64,000 nt of DNA from Rostrohypoxylon terebratum (Eukaryota; Ascomycota; Sordariomycetes; Xylariales; Hypoxylaceae): positions 1-64,000 of the forward strand of contig MU385891.1 in NCBI GenBank assembly GCA_022497145.1. The letters run 5' to 3'. Positions 1 through 12,541 of this stretch are shown here, one piece after another. The notes below the pieces were generated by a model. The model saw only the letters and a list, made by a program, of their open reading frames with translations, was not told where the DNA came from and ran no database searches. Positions within the stretch are counted from its first letter, which is position 1, and every line of letters starts with the position of its first letter. Position numbers and translations under genes: made by a program.

Positions 1-133
1 CACTCTGAGGAGGAGAGGAATCAAGGACCTTAGCACCCTTGAGAATTATTATTGAATTGATACCACATCCAAGCCCTACATAGCCCTTGTCACATTCTGT
101 TTGGATAGAAGGTTAGTAGAACGGGCAAAACTG

Positions 134-2216
134 CTAAGCGGTAGGTAGTTTACCTTTGATTTCCACAAATTCATTGATTCTTTTCAAGGAAAGAGTGCCT
201 CTTGACTCTAAAGAAGTTTCCGATCTCGGTGTTCCAATCACCAAAGTTTTGTGCCGGATTGAAAAAACGTCCCTAGTACTATATCTCGATGGATCACTAT
301 AGTGTCTAGGGTCCAACATTCTTAGACCTTTGTCTAATGCTTGGTATAGCTTATCTTCGAAGCCAGTCAATAAAAGAACGATATCCTTGCCAAGGTAGCC
401 CAGTACGCTATAGAGGAGCATCCATTGCTGCTCCCATGGAGAGTTCTCTGAGCAGAACACATTTTGCCATGGAATTCTTGACATATTTTGGTCGATTTCA
501 TGAGGCTGTAGTGCCATAAATATGTCCTGTATCTGTGAAGAGTTGTAGTGATAGTTGGAAAGAATCTGAGCTAGCAGTACTCGAGGGAGTTCAGCCTTCC
601 ATGATCCGCTCTGGAGTTCTTCATCGTCTGTAGGCGCTAAGCCATAGACAACATGTAGTTCTTTGGAGTTCAGATAGGTAGATAATGCGTTGGATAGGGT
701 TGCATGCCAGCCCCAAGGATTATCATATTCCACATATAGGAGGCCGTATTCTTCACCTGCTACCCAAGATTGAGTGTCTGGCATGTTAATTATCCAGTGT
801 GAATCCTGTTTCTGAGACACCTTCAAGATCTTTTCTTCCCAGTCTTCACTTGCACGTTGAGTGAATTTGGTTATCTTTCGCTTGAACGCTTCAGCCCAAT
901 CATTAGTTATTCATTCCTAATGATATCTAATATAACCGATGAAAGTGAGACATAATAGAGCGAATTACATACTGACATCGATTGGATAAGACGCAGCTAA
1001 GACCATCTTGTTAAGCTCATTCCTCACATTCTTATACTTCTGAGAGGTATCTGAGTCAAACTTGCACATGTCTCTATGGTCTGCTCCCAATATTGGCAAG
1101 GCTAGTTCATTTGGAATACCCATAATAACCGACCGCTGGTCCACGACCTATTATTTCGGATCAGTTGATGTCCATCAAACAATGAGAACCGCCTGTCGTG
1201 TCTTGAGGGTGACTCACGATAACATTTCCAATCATGACAGTCTCGTAAAAAGAACGAATGACCAATTTACCAATCTGCTGAACGACAGACTTCGCGATAT
1301 TAAACAGCTCATCAGAGTTCTTCTGCAACGCTTTGACAAATTCGTTCTTGCTCACAAGCCCAAAACTTGCGAAGTTGACGACTCGTGATGCGTTTTGAGC
1401 AAAGAAGGCTAAACTTGCTCCCCGATGGGGGACACCAAAAAAATGGCACCATGTGTGCTGTCCCGGATATCCCCCCAAATATCCGAGCGTTCGTTGGCTA
1501 AGATTAAAGCCTACCGCATACTTAGTAAGTAAAATGGCTTTAGAAGATATAGAATACCTTTTTTACGATGATTCCGCCTAGGCTATGCGCAACAAAGATG
1601 ATTGGCTTCGTCGAGTGTGTGCCTTGACGCTCTCCATCAAGTCCTGCCACCAGGGATGTGGCAACATCTTCTATATCGATCACAGCCTTGCCAAAGACGG
1701 ACGCGTCGTACCCAAATGACCAGACCCGTATGGGTACGCCAGGAAACTGCGATGGGAGAAAGTCTCGTAACCATAATTTATTAGTTTTGTCGTCTGTCCA
1801 AGTCTCTTCCGAGTCTCCACTAAGCCCATGGACAGCCACAATGCTTATATCGTCAGAAACTAATCAATTAGGTAGGTAGTTAACGCGTGATTATAAACCT
1901 ACTCGACGTTGAAATCCCCACCAGGATTATGGAGACAGAACAGGCCATTCTTGTCCCGATCCTATAGATAGTGTTAATACCTAATGCTTCCTCTGCGTAT
2001 TGCGATGGGAATGAACATATCGACCTTAGCTGGCACTCCAGGTGAGTGATGTGCTTCTCCTGACCTAATTGAACTTCTATTAGGTGCATCTGCTAGTTGC
2101 TGGGGTTGATCGGATGCTTGGTTAACAGCATTGCTAGCGTTCGATCGGTTTCTGAAGACACGAGCAATAGGTCTGAAGGCATTCGTGATTTCATGGCGAA
2201 AGCTCGAACGAGGCAT
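134..2216 (-). CDS. SesB-like serine esterase fused to degenerate NACHT-like core (frameshifted)
   Basis: Six exons fit splice rules: 2216-2025, 1961-1903, 1843-1558, 1510-1218, 1147-973 and 888-134. Residues about 65-310 form the alpha/beta-hydrolase domain found at the N-terminus of many fungal NLR-like proteins. Visible motifs are VAVHGLSG (about 86-93), the nucleophile elbow FVAHSLGG with Ser171, FFGVPHRG, and ADHRDMCKF with the expected catalytic His301. In exon 4 the homologous frame (ANERSDIWGDIRDSTHGAIF) runs into a T7 tract at 1438-1444, and the rest (FGVPHRGAS) continues one frame off, so one base is missing. This is either a pseudogene or a homopolymer sequencing error. Residues about 357-600 align in layout with a NACHT core, but the P-loop place reads YDNPWGWHATLS, with no GKS/T. 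The stop at 134 may hide a further intron leading past the window edge. Expected intracellular; role in incompatibility or immunity is inferred from the family. Confidence 0.75.
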
Positions 2217-3738
2217 CGCAAAGATTTGCTAAAAATGATGTATGGGGCAAGAGGTCTTGTTTTTGAAAGTTATCATCTCAGTAAGGTATTCAAAAGATTC
2301 CCTCAATGTTTCTGCCAACTCACCTGCGGGGTATTACTTTTCAGCTTGCCGCATTTGAATATCGCGTACTAAGTACGTGAAGCTACCTGCGTGCCATATT
2401 GAAGACCTCGTAACAAGGACAGACAACTTGGGCTCTTGCAGCTGCCCCACCGAGGCATAGACTACCAAAAAAAGGATCAATTTTGATACAACACCCCATT
2501 CAAGTTTTTATAACTTTAAGGCATATCCTGGGGTTTCGTTGACACTGATAGCCCGCGATTCAAAGCTTCTCGAGTTACATAAAATGCCTGTACTTAGCAT
2601 GTATCGGCACCACACGGCTTGGGCTTTTTACAGCTCCCTAATTGGTGGTATGGACCATTTAACCAGCCACTCAGCCACTCAATGTGACGATACTCTCCTG
2701 ATATGTGTGAGTGGAAGGATGATATCTTATTAGTAAGAAACAAGAGCTCGAGGAACTTGTCTACAGACTTGCCCATGTTCTTCAGGTGAGAATTTAAACT
2801 TATGAAAGACCAGGCAATATACAGCTTAGTGAGGTACCTACACGCAGCATATAGGTCCTTTGTATTGAAATTTGAGGGAGTAAAAGATGTTGTATTTTTC
2901 AAGTAGGTTTGAACTTTCGTCTAAAACGTGAGCATTAATCCCTTGATCATGTTCGGATTAACTTTGTTCAGTCAAACATCTTGCGAAATGATCACTTCAA
3001 AATACGGGGAACTAGCGCAGGAAATAGCGGGGTTACCGCGATAGAAACTTATTACTACTACAGGTACCGTAGCTGCTCGGCTCTCTGCAGAGTCATTTTA
3101 CCATTCACGGATTACGTACTCAGATGAACCCTCATGTTGGGAAAACTCAAACTGCAATATCGTCTATATTGAGCATCGTCAGCAGAGGATTGCACACCAT
3201 TTCCATGGCAAAGCACAAAACCTGGCTCATGCAGACTGTTGGATCGAAATACGAAGTTTGGTTTGAGCGAATAAGAAGCAGGTTTGTTACCGCATGGCTC
3301 ATTGAAGCGGTGAGGTGAGAGATGTATGTAGCAACGACCAACCACTGATAGCAAAGTTGTGAAAGGACGGAAGAGAAAACAAAAAGCTTCCTAGGCAATC
3401 AAATAGGCCAATTAACGTTGATGTTGTCACTAAATGCAAGCTGAAGCTGCTAAATGTATCCCTACCCCCACCACTGACTATTAATACTAGGTAGCCTACT
3501 AGCTCTGTATGGGATCCTTGTCTCTGCCCCTCAGCCCCTCCAGCTTATTTGTACGTATTGTACATACATATATACGTAGTTGCCCCTCGTATTTCTCACC
3601 CTATTTCAAGCTTCTCTCTCAACTCCTGAATCAAGTCCTTTCCAACTTTTTGACGTATTCTCCTAAGTGGCCAATTGGCCATACTTCCATATTTTATACT
3701 TCAACCTCTTTCTGCTAAATCAGTGAAACAAGACAGTC
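2217..3738. other. intergenic, upstream of divergent SesB-like gene and UAP1
   Basis: No convincing gene. Short open frames on both strands here are unlike known proteins and have no matching splice-linked exons. The last 220 bases before UAP1 are pyrimidine-rich (CT tracts around 3520-3715), typical of a fungal core promoter and 5' leader. Confidence 0.6.
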
Positions 3739-5313
3739 ATGTCTGTCGACATCCAGAATCTCAAGGCCCAATACGAGAAAGCTGGCCAGGGCCACGTTTT
3801 CACCTACTTCGACTCCCTGAGCGAGTTCGAACAAAAGGCTTTCTCCGAACAGCTCCAAAAAATCGACCCTGCCAGAGTCCAAAAACTACGAGACCTTGCT
3901 CTTAACCCCCCGAAAGAGCAGGGACAAGCCGTCGTTGAACCTCTACCCGACTCGGCGAATGCCAGTATTATCGATTCGAAGCCCGAAGATATTCAGAGAT
4001 GGTATGATCTCGGTCTGGAGTTGATTGGGAAGGGCGAGGTTGCAGTAGTTCTGCTGGCTGGTGGCCAAGGCACTCGTTTGGGAAGCAAGGCGCCAAAGGG
4101 AGCTTTCGATATTCAGCTGCCCTCTCACAAATCTCTCTTCCAGATTCAAGCAGAACGAATCTTGAAGATCCAAGAATTGGCTGCAAAGAAAGCTGCGGAC
4201 CCCAGCAAGGCTATCATTCCCTGGTTTATCATGACCAGCGGACCGACCCGGGGACCGACTGAGAAATTCTTCAAGAAGGAGAAGCTCGATGAGCTTAGTG
4301 ACGAGGAGAACGCTAACCGAGCTAAGGGTGCTCCCTACTTCGGTCTAGACCCTAAGAATGTGACAATCTTCGAGCAGGGTGTACTTCCGTGCATTACGAA
4401 TGACGGAAAATTCATGCTTGCGAGCAAGGGTAAGCTTGCAGTAGCCCCTGATGGAAACGGCGGTCTATACAAAGCTCTGCAAGACGAAGGTGTTCTTGAG
4501 AAGATGCGCCCGAACATCAAGCACGTCCATGCCTACTGTGTAGATAACTGCCTGGCGAAGGTTGCTGACCCCGTATTCATCGGTTTTGCGGCTGAGAAGA
4601 AGGTCAAGATTGCCACCAAGGTCGTAAGAAAGCGAGATGCCAAGGAATCCGTTGGTCTCATTATCCAGAAGAATGGCAAGCCCGATGTGGTGGAATACTC
4701 AGAAATCGACGATGCTACCCGCCAGGCAGCAGACCCCAAGCAGCCCGATCTCCTCAAATTCCGTGCTGCTAACATTGTCAACCACTACTATTCGTTCGAA
4801 TACTTAGACAGCATGGGAGATGCGGTGAACAGCCTTCCACCTCATGTTGCTAGGAAGAAGATCCCCTTCTTCGACACCGAGAAGGGAGAAGCTGTCGACC
4901 CCAAGTCCCCCAACGGTATCAAATTAGAACAGTTCGTCTTCGACAACTTTAAGTGGCTGGACTTAAGCGAGTTCGCTTGCTTCGAAGTGAAGCGCGAAGA
5001 GGAGTTCTCCCCGTTGAAGAACGCGGACCCTGCCAAAGCGGCTGACGGTTCATTTGAGAAGCAGCCCGAGGACAGCCCCACTACTAGCCGTAGACACATT
5101 AAGGAACAGGGCCGACGATGGGTAGAAGCTGTCGGCGCAATTGTTAAGAATGGAGATGTCGACGATGGCCTTGAGGTCTCTCCACTCACGAGCTACGTAA
5201 GTTTCTATACCTATATAACCCAATTCTTGGAAATTTTCTAACCACGATATACATAGGGTGGTGAGGGCCTAGAGAGTTTCAAGGGACAGACAATCGAGAA
5301 GTTGTCGATCTAG
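3739..5313 (+). CDS. UAP1: UDP-N-acetylglucosamine pyrophosphorylase
   Basis: Two exons, 3739-5196 and 5257-5313, give 504 aa, the usual size of the family. The enzyme makes UDP-GlcNAc from GlcNAc-1-P and UTP in the cytosol, the last step before chitin, N-glycan and GPI synthesis. The nucleotide-binding loop LLAGGQGTRLGSKAPKG lies near residues 100-116. PWFIMTSGPTRGPTEKFF and the uridine/sugar site PDGNGGLY follow in the order expected for UDPGP-family pyrophosphorylases. The 60-nt intron (GTAAGT...ACATAG) sits just before the C-terminal GGEGLESFKGQTIEKL. Without splicing the frame would stop at 5241, so the short last exon is needed. The start is the first ATG of the frame, after a pyrimidine-rich leader. 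It is an ordinary intact housekeeping gene lying between accessory NLR-like genes. Confidence 0.97.
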
Positions 5314-6047
5314 ATTTATTATGATATTGATGTGAATGCGATAGATAAAAAGGATTCGGGTGAAATGTTAGGATCCATAAAAGGAGTAGCGATGTGGATG
5401 ATTATTCTGACATCGCCTTTGAGAGGCTATCGGACCAGAGGGGTTATGATCAGGTGTTAAAAACTTGGTAGCCAATGAAGGAAATATTCAAAGTCAACGA
5501 AGTTCCAGCCTTTCCGTATTATCATTATGTTTTGCGAGACTTAGATGGTAAGCTATAAGGGTATTCCAACTCGTACAGGCTGACCTAATCATTGATTACT
5601 TAATAATCCCTGGACATCCTGTATTAGTAATGGAGTTAGTCATGATATGAGATTTCACAGAGTTAGTTATGTAAGGTGGCTTGTATTATCTAAGCTATAA
5701 TGAGTTAGACTATCCCCTGTGTTATACAGCCGGGCATTTAGTGCTTGTCTCAATGTATGTGGGTTTCCTAAATGGATGAAGTAGGGGATAGATTGACATG
5801 TAGTTTGATGGTAAAATCAGTACGTAGGACACAATTTTGTAAATGATTTTTCAAATCACAAGGGGTATAAATAGTTTCTTGACTGAGTCTGCGGAGATAG
5901 CATGATAGTAGTTCTCTTTCATGGCTTAATAGAGCATTATGTATGAGTCTCGTGTTGAGAAGGGGCTTCCTTCAGGGTGGTCACGTGACAGAAAATAACC
6001 CTTTTCCCCCCTTATTTTTCTTACCGAAGAGATATCAAAATTTCTCG
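5314..6047. other. convergent intergenic (3' ends of UAP1 and ankyrin-ZZ gene)
   Basis: AT-rich, no open frame of note. It must hold the two 3' UTRs of the facing genes. I see no repeat or RNA gene. Confidence 0.6.
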
Positions 6048-9000
6048 TCAAAGTCCAACCTCGACCTCCTCTCCAAGTGTCTCAAGGTCAAAGTCATCAC
6101 TTAAGATTGTGTCATCAGCAGGTGGTGGGGTCGTTTCTTCGTATAGCGGTCCCACGTCGGTGAAGATGTGGTCCGGGTCATGAATATCGGTTCGGTAGCC
6201 GAAGCACTTGAAGCAGAGCGAGAAACCGTGGGCGCATTCAATGCACTTCCACTGCATTCCTATAATCGGCTACACCATATAATCATTATCAGGTAACTTT
6301 TTCTCTATTACAACAGGTAAGTAGATATTCAAAGGGATTGTACTAACCACAAGGCAGCTCTCGCACGTAGCGGATTTCGTGTGTCCTGGTTTGACCCACT
6401 CTTCCTCCTCGTCTTGGTCGATGTCCACGCGCTCTTTGAGATTCAGCTCGTCTATCAAGTTATCCCATTTAGCGGCGAATTTTATCAACTTTATTACCGA
6501 CCACCGGGCGTTGTCGTAGCCACGACCTCGAACATTCAGATCAGGATTTCGTCTCATTATTTCCTCTATGATATCAGGGCCGCCTGAACGTGCTGCCCAC
6601 AGGAGTGGAGTCCAGTTATCGTTGTCGGCCACGTTGATATGCCGGTTTTCGAATTTGTCGGCGAGGTACTTCAAGCAGGTGTCTTTACTCTGCGAAGCCG
6701 CAAAGTGGATCGGCATCCGGCCAAACTTGTCTTTTGCATCAAGTTCTGCGCCGGCTTCGTTTAGGACTTCAAGGCCGTCATCCTTGGGCCACAGACCGGC
6801 AAAGTGCGCTGCACGACGACCTTGGTAGTCGGAAACATCGACTTGTGCCTTGTGTCGGATTAAGTACTTCATCAGTTGAACGTACAAGTCCGGATGCGCA
6901 AGGTCCACGGTGCCTAGGTGTCCAAGTAGGATGATCGGGTACCCGAAATTGCCACCTCGCTTATTGACAGATACTTTGGCGTCTTCGACTAAGTATCGCA
7001 CCATCTTTTTGAGGTTTCGATGATCTGGTATTTCTAATGCTGTGTATAGCAGCGATTTCCCATACTTGGGGTCGACGGTCTCAGGATCTGTGACCATCTT
7101 CAAGAGTAGCTTGACAAGATCCAACATGCCTTTGCTCACAGCGAAGTGGAGTATGCTGCCAAAAATAGGGTTAAATGTGTTGATGCTCGCTCCTCGTTCA
7201 ACGAGGTATCTCGCAACATTCTCGTTGCCCCCCGAGATAGCTACCGCGAGGGGCGTGTATCCGTCTTCGTTCGGTATATCTAATTGTGCCTTGGCTTCGA
7301 CCAAGATCTTGACTAAGCTTATAGGCGTGTTCCCAGTGATATTATGCAGTCTGGTTGGCCCTATCCTGTTAGAGTGTTCTATGGGTACTTTGTATGGTCC
7401 GGAAAGGAGTATTTTTATGCACTCTTGAGCTAGATCCTCTCCATTTTGATTCCCTAACCAGGAGCCACTTGAGTCAAATATTAAATCGATAGCATCCATG
7501 CCTTTGTTTTCATAATTAGGATTAGCACCGGCTTTCAAGAGGACCTCGAGGCATTTGGGATGACCGCAAACACAAGATAACTGTAGAGCTGTACATCCAA
7601 TCGCTGGATCATCAGAAGGTTCACCACTGTACGGGCTCTCTAGATCAGGTCTAGGATCGTTTTCTAGTAGTACCTCAATGGTTTCATGGAGCCCGTACTT
7701 TGCAGCATAATGTAATGGCGTCCCATGTGTGTTGCTTCTCCAATCGATAGGAGCGCCCATTTTGAGCAACTTCGGTATGATGGTGTGCTGGGAAATAGCC
7801 GCGTGAAGAGATCCTAGTTTATCGGCATCTGTCCAGTGAACATCGACGCCCTCAACTTGCAATAGATATTCTGCCACATTCGATTTCATTTCTATGAGAG
7901 CAGTAAAAAGTGGACTGTCTGAACTTCCTCCTGTGTAGTTGATGCCTGCGCCTTTTCCTAGGAGTAACTTCACCATTTCTAAATCACCTTCCTTACAAGC
8001 TCGACAGAGAGGCGTTTTAGCATAAGAACAGTCCGGATCGACGAAGTCGATTTCGGCGCCATTGTCGATCAATAAGGATACGAGCTCTGTATTTCCGGTA
8101 CCGACGGCTCGAATTAACAGCATTCTCTGACCCTCGGGTATCACGTTCATGTCTGGTTTGTGTTTCCATTCAAACAGTAGCCGAACAACATCTATGTGAT
8201 CCCATGAGACGGCCTTATATAGTGCGGTCCCAGATTCGCACTCTATGTTCGGATCGGCTCCATGGTTAAGTAGGACACGAACACACTCCAACATGCCTAG
8301 TTCAGCCGCAAGCACTAGAGGTGGCTCACCCCCGTCAGGCTTGGATTTGGTATCGCCATACCCACCCTTGAGAAGAGTGTCAAGTGTCTTGTAAGCGCCC
8401 GAGATGATGGCTTTCTCAATTGCCCTTGTTCCATTTTCATTGGTCGTCTCAAGGTTCGCACCACCCTGCAGAAGGGTTTCAGCTAAACGTGGATCTCCTC
8501 CTTGGGCGGCAGTAGTGATCACGGAGTCGCCAACAATGTCTTTTATTGTCAAATCCGGTTTCGGATCTAGTCTGAGCATGAGATTGACTGTAGAGGTATG
8601 ACCTCGCCATGTCGCTATGGTTAGTGGCGGTGCTCTCCACAAAGAGCCGATCTTGTTGATATCGAGGCAGGATCGTGGGATTGTTGAAAGGAGATCATTC
8701 AGTCCGGCGGCAGCAATTTGAAATATGATGTTCTCAGGCCATTCAAACGTATCTAAATCTGGTATCTTCTTAACGAGAATCTTGATGATGTTGGTGTTGC
8801 TACTTGCTGCAGCCCAGTGCAATGCTGTCTGAAGCTCGTCCACATCTATCGTCACTTGTTCTAGCAGTAACTGGATTATCCTTTCATACCCTGTTCGAGC
8901 AGCTTCTGTGATCGCAAGCCAACAATTCTTCTCGAAAGATGGCTTCCTATTTTCTGGTCTTGTTGCTTCCTCGACTAAATCCTCTAGACCTAACATAGCA

Positions 9001-12000
9001 AACACGGGCAGGGTTGAAATATAACTTCGTTGTATTCGAGTGAACGAGTTCCCGGAGAGCCAAGATAGAAACTCCCAACCAAATCGCGTTTCCCTGCTAG
9101 AGAAGAGCTGATGTACTAATTTCTTAGGTTTGAATTCTCCGCTAGCCCGGTAATGCTGGGGCCATAGGACAGCATACCAGAAAAGGCTGTTTCTTGGATA
9201 TGGGGAAGCCTTAGCCGTGTCAAGTGTAATCACTCCCGGACTCTCAGCGTCTGTCGTTTCTGAAGAAAGCCGTTCAGGAGACACCCGGACATTCTTGTTT
9301 TGGAGGTATCGTAGAAAAATTGTTGTCAATGTGCTATTGACTTTGGAAGCCCAATCCTTTGGATCACCTTCAATGCATAACTCAGGTACGCAATAAAACG
9401 AAGGATGACTGAACATAATGTAACCGTTCTTATTAGTGATGATCCCACTAAGTTCCTTCTCTATTTCATCCATCATACTGGAGAAATTGATATCATCGAG
9501 ATAAGGATCTTCATCTCCGGATTCGTGGATTATAAGTGCATCGATTAACGAACCGGGCGACCATGGCTCTGACGCATGCTTGACCCAATTGAAGACGTTC
9601 TTAGCTCTCATCTGAAGCGTAGGTTCAAGTGAGGTGATAATTATTCGGATAACATTCTCTGTTGTTGGAGGGGAAAATTCGCCAATTTTCTTAGCAATCA
9701 CCGACGTTGGCTGCCCTCTGAGGTTATTCTCCAACCAATTTAGAATGATTTGTCTCAGAAATAGATTATTTCCACACTTCTCGAGTAAGTCATCGAGCTG
9801 TGACCGAAAAGGTTGATAGATAGGCCGTCGTTCCACCAAACCAGATAATCTTGATCTTAGATCCTCAGTTAACCGGTCGATCGACATGTGAGCCGCAGAG
9901 CAGTGTTCGAGATTAATACGCGCCTCGTCAGGAAAACAATCAACGGCTAAGCCTTCCTTGGTCTGGGTTGATATGATCAATCTGTACCTTTTTTCGCAAT
10001 AATCTCGCTCCTGTAGGACACGCTCGAGGAACCATCGCCTCTCCTTTTCGGGACATTGATCAAAACAACCGATAAAAATGGTGAGATTGACCGCCGCCGT
10101 CATACTCCTAAATTTGCTGTATAGATGATACAGGTCCTCGAGTGACCATGAATGCATATCTTTTAAGAATTGCAACTCTTCCCTTATCAGATCAGAGATG
10201 TCGTTCCAGAACCGCCAGGCAATGTTGTTGATCAAGCAAGTTAACAACGAAGAGATCTTATCATATCGAGAATCATGCTGGTCAAACTCAAAGTAGATCG
10301 TTGACCTCGAAATTCTCGACTTGTATTTAAAATATGTGGCTTTAATGTCGTAATCGAGATAGAAGCGACGAGACGCCTCTGCGATATTAATTGATGGGTG
10401 TCCATTGGCATGAAGATGCATGAGCCTAACTCCCATGCCCTCGCCGAAGAAGATTTTGAACGGTTTTTGTTCGTATACCCATTCCGTAAAAGGATGTCCC
10501 GGTTCCATCGGCACAACCCAGGTTCGAGTTGGAGCGGCAAGAGAGTGAAGCATGATTTGGAAATTAAGAATCTGATAATTCACTCGAAGATCTATAGTTC
10601 AATTCTTGATTAGAAGATTGTTTCGTCCAATTGGTGATGGAGAGGGACTTGCTAAATCCGTTACTGTTCAAGATCTCAGTTATTGTGAACACCCAAGTTG
10701 GATCCCGCTCGCCCCGGACGAGGTCTACAAGATCTTGGGTTTTGCACATGATACGCCCTGACGCCCCAAATGAATTTCCTAAGAAGAGTGTATATGGTTC
10801 GAATGGTGTGACGGGATCAGGTGGATCCTCTGGGGTTCTATTAGCCCGCGCGCCGCTATAGACGTTGAATATGGTAACACGATCTAAAAGCTTTGAATCG
10901 AGGAAATATTGGTTGATCTCCTTAACCTGTGTTGCAAGGCCTTTCACCTTATTTATTACCATGTTATCAATGTTAGGACCTGGATGGAGGACAAGCTTAT
11001 GTAACTGGTCCTCGAGAAAATCTTGGGAGTCAGAACGGTGAGGGGTGCCTAAGAAGATCTAACATGACAATTAGTAGAATGGACACTCTCAAGGTGGGTT
11101 TCTACTCACAATCGCTGTAGTCAGCATGGGCACCTTCCCATACTTTTTTGGATTATCTGTGGCAATAGAAAGAGCCTAGGAACTTGTCAATATGCAATCA
11201 CCTATATGCTACAGCCATAACCCCTTTTATAGGGACCCATGGTACGGCTTTGCCGTAATGGCAAAACCGTGCTTTGAGAATATATTCTCCTCTTTTTAAT
11301 ATACGGGAAATTGTGAAAGGATCAACTCTGAAGTTCCGTAGGAAGAATAGAAAATTGAGTTGGTAAGTTTCAAACGTATGAAATGTTGAGGCATACTTCC
11401 TTCACAATTGTTCCTCCTAAATCATGACAAATCCATATGATGGGTCGGTCTGTTTCAGTCTATAAGTAGTCGTAAGCTAATAGCTACCCAGTGTTCGACG
11501 TCGTTTCAATGAAGTATACGACCGAGAGTATGGTTACCTACCTCCATAAGCTTACTACGAAGTTGGGCGTACTCATCGATAAGAGAAGTCGCAAGTCGGT
11601 TGATGCCATTTGGCGCGTAGAGCTCTGACTCCTCATGGATTTCATACGAATAGTCGACTTCCCTAATAGATAGCTTTTGGAATAGCTGGTCCTTTACCCA
11701 CCAGGCGCCTGTGTGGTCGGTCCAAGAAGTCTTATAGTCATCGCGTATGCCGTGAACGGTGACGACACTATAAACCTTCAGATTAAAATCTAGACATATT
11801 ATGAAGAACTATTTTCATACTCGTAGTCATCATAGTCGGAGCCAGACCAACCCCAAGGGGAATTGATATCGAGCCCAAGCTTATGTTCCTTAGATTCAGG
11901 ACCCAGCGGCAGAGCTTTTTCACCTTCGGGTTCATCGTCGGACAGTAAATCTGTCGGCGGATCTTGCTTGTTCTCCTCCTCCTTATCATTTAGTGCGTTG

Positions 12001-12374
12001 GATCCTACGGCTGAAGCCTGCACCTCTGTTTTCTGTTCGGATGCCTCCGGCGCGGTCTCGTTGGCAGAAGAGTTAGGTTCTGCCATCATCTGAATCAAGG
12101 CTCTGCTGAGAAGCTCATCCTTGGTCTCTTGTATATATGGTGCCCATTCTGATGTCTAGGTAAGTTTAGAATAAGAAAAAAAAAAGCTCGCTGAGCTGCT
12201 CGGTCGCGGGCTTAGCACACCATCCGCACTTTTTTTTTTCACCTGAGCTGAAATCGCATTCTGGCCCCCAATAAGTTCTGGGGTTTCTATTGGAGGAGTG
12301 GACGCTGTGGTTGCATCATATATGGGTCTTCTAGCGGTTGACAGTATTGATGAATAGCAAACACTGTGAGTCAT
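6048..12374 (-). CDS. pseudo-esterase / degenerate NTPase / ankyrin-repeat / ZZ-finger NLR-like protein
   Basis: Eight exons read from splice sites: 12374-12243, 12155-11821, 11767-11542, 11459-11397, 11175-11110, 11058-10665, 10591-6344 and 6259-6048, giving about 1,891 aa. Residues about 156-400 have the alpha/beta-hydrolase layout (VVTVHGIRD, then FLGTPHRSD). The nucleophile elbow reads CHDLGG, with Asp244 where Ser is expected, and the catalytic His position reads KTQD, so the domain should be inactive. At about 450-465 the P-loop is eroded (FFGEGMGVRLM), and the Walker B region reads FIGCFDQC near 580. About twenty ankyrin repeats span roughly 950-1760 (for example GTPLHYAAKYG, YTPLAVAISGG). 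The C-terminus is a ZZ zinc finger: CESC, then KCIECAHGFSLCFKC and HDPDH. The first exon and start are the least certain; an ATG at 12089 is the alternative. The role is inferred as a scaffold or decoy in an NLR-type recognition system. Confidence 0.85.
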
Positions 12375-12541
12375 TATAGGCAACTCAAGACCGCCTAGGG
12401 TCGCCTGTAACTTTACAACTTCACTAGAATTTCGATTGTGTAGATGCCTACCTAGGTCCTAGGTACATATCTTGATCTTAATCTCATCTAATAGGTAATT
12501 ATTATAATATCCAAGAAGACAATGACGAATTCCTAGATGCG

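Noticed and set aside
2594..2902. 102-codon minus-strand open frame
   Set aside because: No recognisable domain, AT-rich codons, no splice-linked exons, and it lies in a promoter-like spacer.
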